Shown here in pieces: positions 5,166 through 6,625 of a stretch of DNA of 6,625 bases. Source of the stretch: Methanobacteriota archaeon (lineage in GTDB: Archaea; Thermoplasmatota; Poseidoniia; Poseidoniales; Poseidoniaceae); assembly GCA_002689565.1 (NCBI GenBank), contig NZGQ01000096.1, positions 1 to 6,625 on the forward strand. Direction: 5' to 3'. A program made the translations under genes and the position numbers. The stretch's first letter is position 1. Each line of letters opens with the position of its first letter. A model generated the notes under the pieces. That model worked only from the letters and a program-made list of their open reading frames with translations, was not told where the DNA came from and did no database searches.

Positions 5166-6625
5166 AGGAAATCTGAGAGGCTCAGTTGTTTTGCATTGTC
5201 ATTATTGAAAAGGCTCTCAACACTATCTGCTAACCATTCGACATTTTGCCTAGTGTATTGGTCCACTCCGTAGGTCTCCATAACGTGTTTTGTAACTTTG
5301 ATGTACTTACGAACAGCACCTTCTGTGACAGTTAATGCTAGATTCCCGTTGCACATATCACCTTCAGACTTCCTGACACCAAATGCACTCATTCCCTTTC
5401 CAGTTAGTTTTGGAGGTTGTATGCATTTCCCGGCCAAAGGCATCCTCCTGTACGAATGACCACATTTCAAGCAACGAACCTTTTGTCTTGTAAACGCAAC
5501 CAAGTTCCCTCTCAAATCAGGTAGAAAGTGAGAGCGAACAACGCTAGATGCAACCGTTCTTACGTCAACACCTCTGAGACGATGGCCCAGTGAAAGTTGA
5601 CCATTCATTTTGTCAATCATTGTTTCCAGAGTTTTGTATGCGGAAAGTGGCGGACCTTCCGACATACTCTTTGTAGAATGTGTGAATCCAAGTCCTCTTA
5701 CTGCACCGATTGAACCCAATCTTCTTTCGATGTAATCCATTTTGTCGGCCAGAGATTTTGGGTGAGGTTGGTCTAGAGTTGCTTCATAGAACCATCTCTC
5801 ATAGTGCCAAGCAGAGTCTACATTGAGGGCTTCCTTGTCAACTTCTGTAGGATTTAGCCTTGTAGTCAATACAAGAGGGGCATCCATTTTTCCTCCTCTA
5901 TTTGCAGGAAGGATTTCTCTACTAAAATTAAGCAAACCATCCATTAGAAGCATAATTGCATCTTCGTCCCCATCACAGTTTCTTCTCTTAGCCGCATGGA
6001 ATAGGGGATGCGCATATCCTCCAGAGCTATCTGTAAATCCAATCAATCTTGATAGGACTCCGCCAGAGGTGTGAGGCGCCAAAGCACAAATCAAGTGTCC
6101 AACCAAATCTTCGGGTTTGTTTACGTGATAATATGGTTCCATTCCATAAAATCTCACGAGTAATTCATCGATATACTGTGCCGTCCTAACGAAATAATCA
6201 GCACCATTTCGAGCAAGTATGAAATCCTGAGGGAATATTTCCAGCATTTGGTCATCGCTTTGTAACTCTTCACCAAAGCAATCATGGGTATATCCTAGGT
6301 GCTTTAGACGAGCCCAATCAACTCCGACTTCTTCCGGGGTGAAATGTGTGACTGGCACGTCACTCATATCGAACCTAACCGTTCCATCTCGGAATACAGG
6401 TAATTGGTGCTTGGCCCTGAGAATTCCCTTTTCAACAGCCTCTGGGGTCTGATTTTTGCTCATCAATTTTTTCAAGGCTTTCATACGTTTGGGAACACGA
6501 TCTATCCCTAGGGAAATACGCGCGTCTTCCAGCAAGTTATCGACTCGGATTGTTTGAAGTTCACCTCTTCGCCTAGAATTTTGCTTTTCGCTTGAAACTC
6601 TTAGTTCGGTTCTTCCACCACAAAC
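5162..6625 (-). CDS. polC: DNA polymerase D large subunit DP2, C-terminal 487 residues (runs off right edge)
   Basis: The catalytic subunit of archaeal PolD synthesises DNA at the fork with the small exonuclease subunit DP1. The frame is open to the window edge; a TTG at 6535 is only an internal Leu codon. Visible residues start in a zinc-knuckle remnant (CGGRTEL, 2-8). They continue through KGILRAKHQ, RDGTVRFD and PVTHFTPEEVG. The catalytic NCDGDED motif is at visible residues 216-222, with the two Asp codons at 5974-5972 and 5968-5966. LNFSREILPANRGGKMDAPLV-type sequence follows. A C-terminal zinc site has CLKC (385-388), C401 and C425. The protein ends in KQLSLSDFL, a PCNA-interacting motif of Q-x2-L-x2-F-L form. 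The motif around the active site is continuous, so no intein sits at the site often occupied in this gene. The zinc site has an unusual insertion. The N-terminal two-thirds lie outside the window. Confidence 0.95.
   Translation of the reverse strand, partial: VCGGRTELRVSSEKQNSRRRGELQTIRVDNLLEDARISLGIDRVPKRMKALKKLMSKNQTPEAVEKGILRAKHQLPVFRDGTVRFDMSDVPVTHFTPEEVGVDWARLKHLGYTHDCFGEELQSDDQMLEIFPQDFILARNGADYFVRTAQYIDELLVRFYGMEPYYHVNKPEDLVGHLICALAPHTSGGVLSRLIGFTDSSGGYAHPLFHAAKRRNCDGDEDAIMLLMDGLLNFSREILPANRGGKMDAPLVLTTRLNPTEVDKEALNVDSAWHYERWFYEATLDQPHPKSLADKMDYIERRLGSIGAVRGLGFTHSTKSMSEGPPLSAYKTLETMIDKMNGQLSLGHRLRGVDVRTVASSVVRSHFLPDLRGNLVAFTRQKVRCLKCGHSYRRMPLAGKCIQPPKLTGKGMSAFGVRKSEGDMCNGNLALTVTEGAVRKYIKVTKHVMETYGVDQYTRQNVEWLADSVESLFNNDNAKQLSLSDFL

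Noticed and set aside
5823..6074. Plus-strand open frame of 83 codons
   Set aside because: Antisense to the catalytic core of DP2; no independent support.
6533..6535. TTG as a start codon for the polymerase gene
   Set aside because: The frame continues upstream to the edge with a zinc-knuckle remnant expected in DP2, so this codon is an internal Leu and the gene is partial.
1..6625. CRISPR array, insertion sequence, integrase site or toxin-antitoxin/defence module
   Set aside because: No spaced direct repeats, terminal inverted repeats, transposase or defence-type domains are visible on either strand.

Overview
The window looks like a piece of a planktonic or environmental euryarchaeal genome, most likely from the Thermoplasmata side (Marine Group II/III-like). 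It carries archaeal hallmark genes: the large subunit of the D-family DNA polymerase (DP2), the Fe-S-containing large primase subunit PriL, a DUF373 membrane protein and an archaeal-type 6-hydroxymethylpterin diphosphokinase (MptE family). Base composition is moderately AT-rich and gene packing is very tight. The lineage is inferred from gene content and general character; no search was possible.

Layout, left to right. Positions 1-931 hold two minus-strand genes, probably one operon: a two-CBS-domain protein (473-931) followed by the start of an unrecognised protein that runs off the left edge (1-437). A 198-bp divergent intergenic region (932-1129) separates them from a plus-strand gene for a small zinc-ribbon protein (1130-1588). 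This gene ends stop-to-stop against the minus-strand DUF373 gene (1589-2707), which lies downstream of priL (2753-3895, minus). A 68-bp divergent spacer (3896-3963) leads to a plus-strand pair, mptE (3964-4602) and an overlapping gene for a two-span membrane protein (4592-5161). That pair again ends stop-to-stop against the C-terminal part of polC/DP2 (5162-6625, minus), which runs off the right edge.

Functionally, priL and polC serve the replication machinery (primer synthesis and PolD catalysis). mptE serves pterin cofactor synthesis. The remaining genes are a probable adenosine-ligand-sensing CBS protein, a small zinc protein of unknown role and two membrane proteins of unknown role. No CRISPR array, mobile element, rRNA or tRNA was found. 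This is largely a housekeeping region and no clear new system is evident. The points most worth a second look are an expanded C-terminal zinc site in DP2, a regularly spaced GAATA/TATTC array in the divergent promoter region, the altered nucleotide-loop motif in MptE, and the two convergent gene pairs with no bases between their stop codons.
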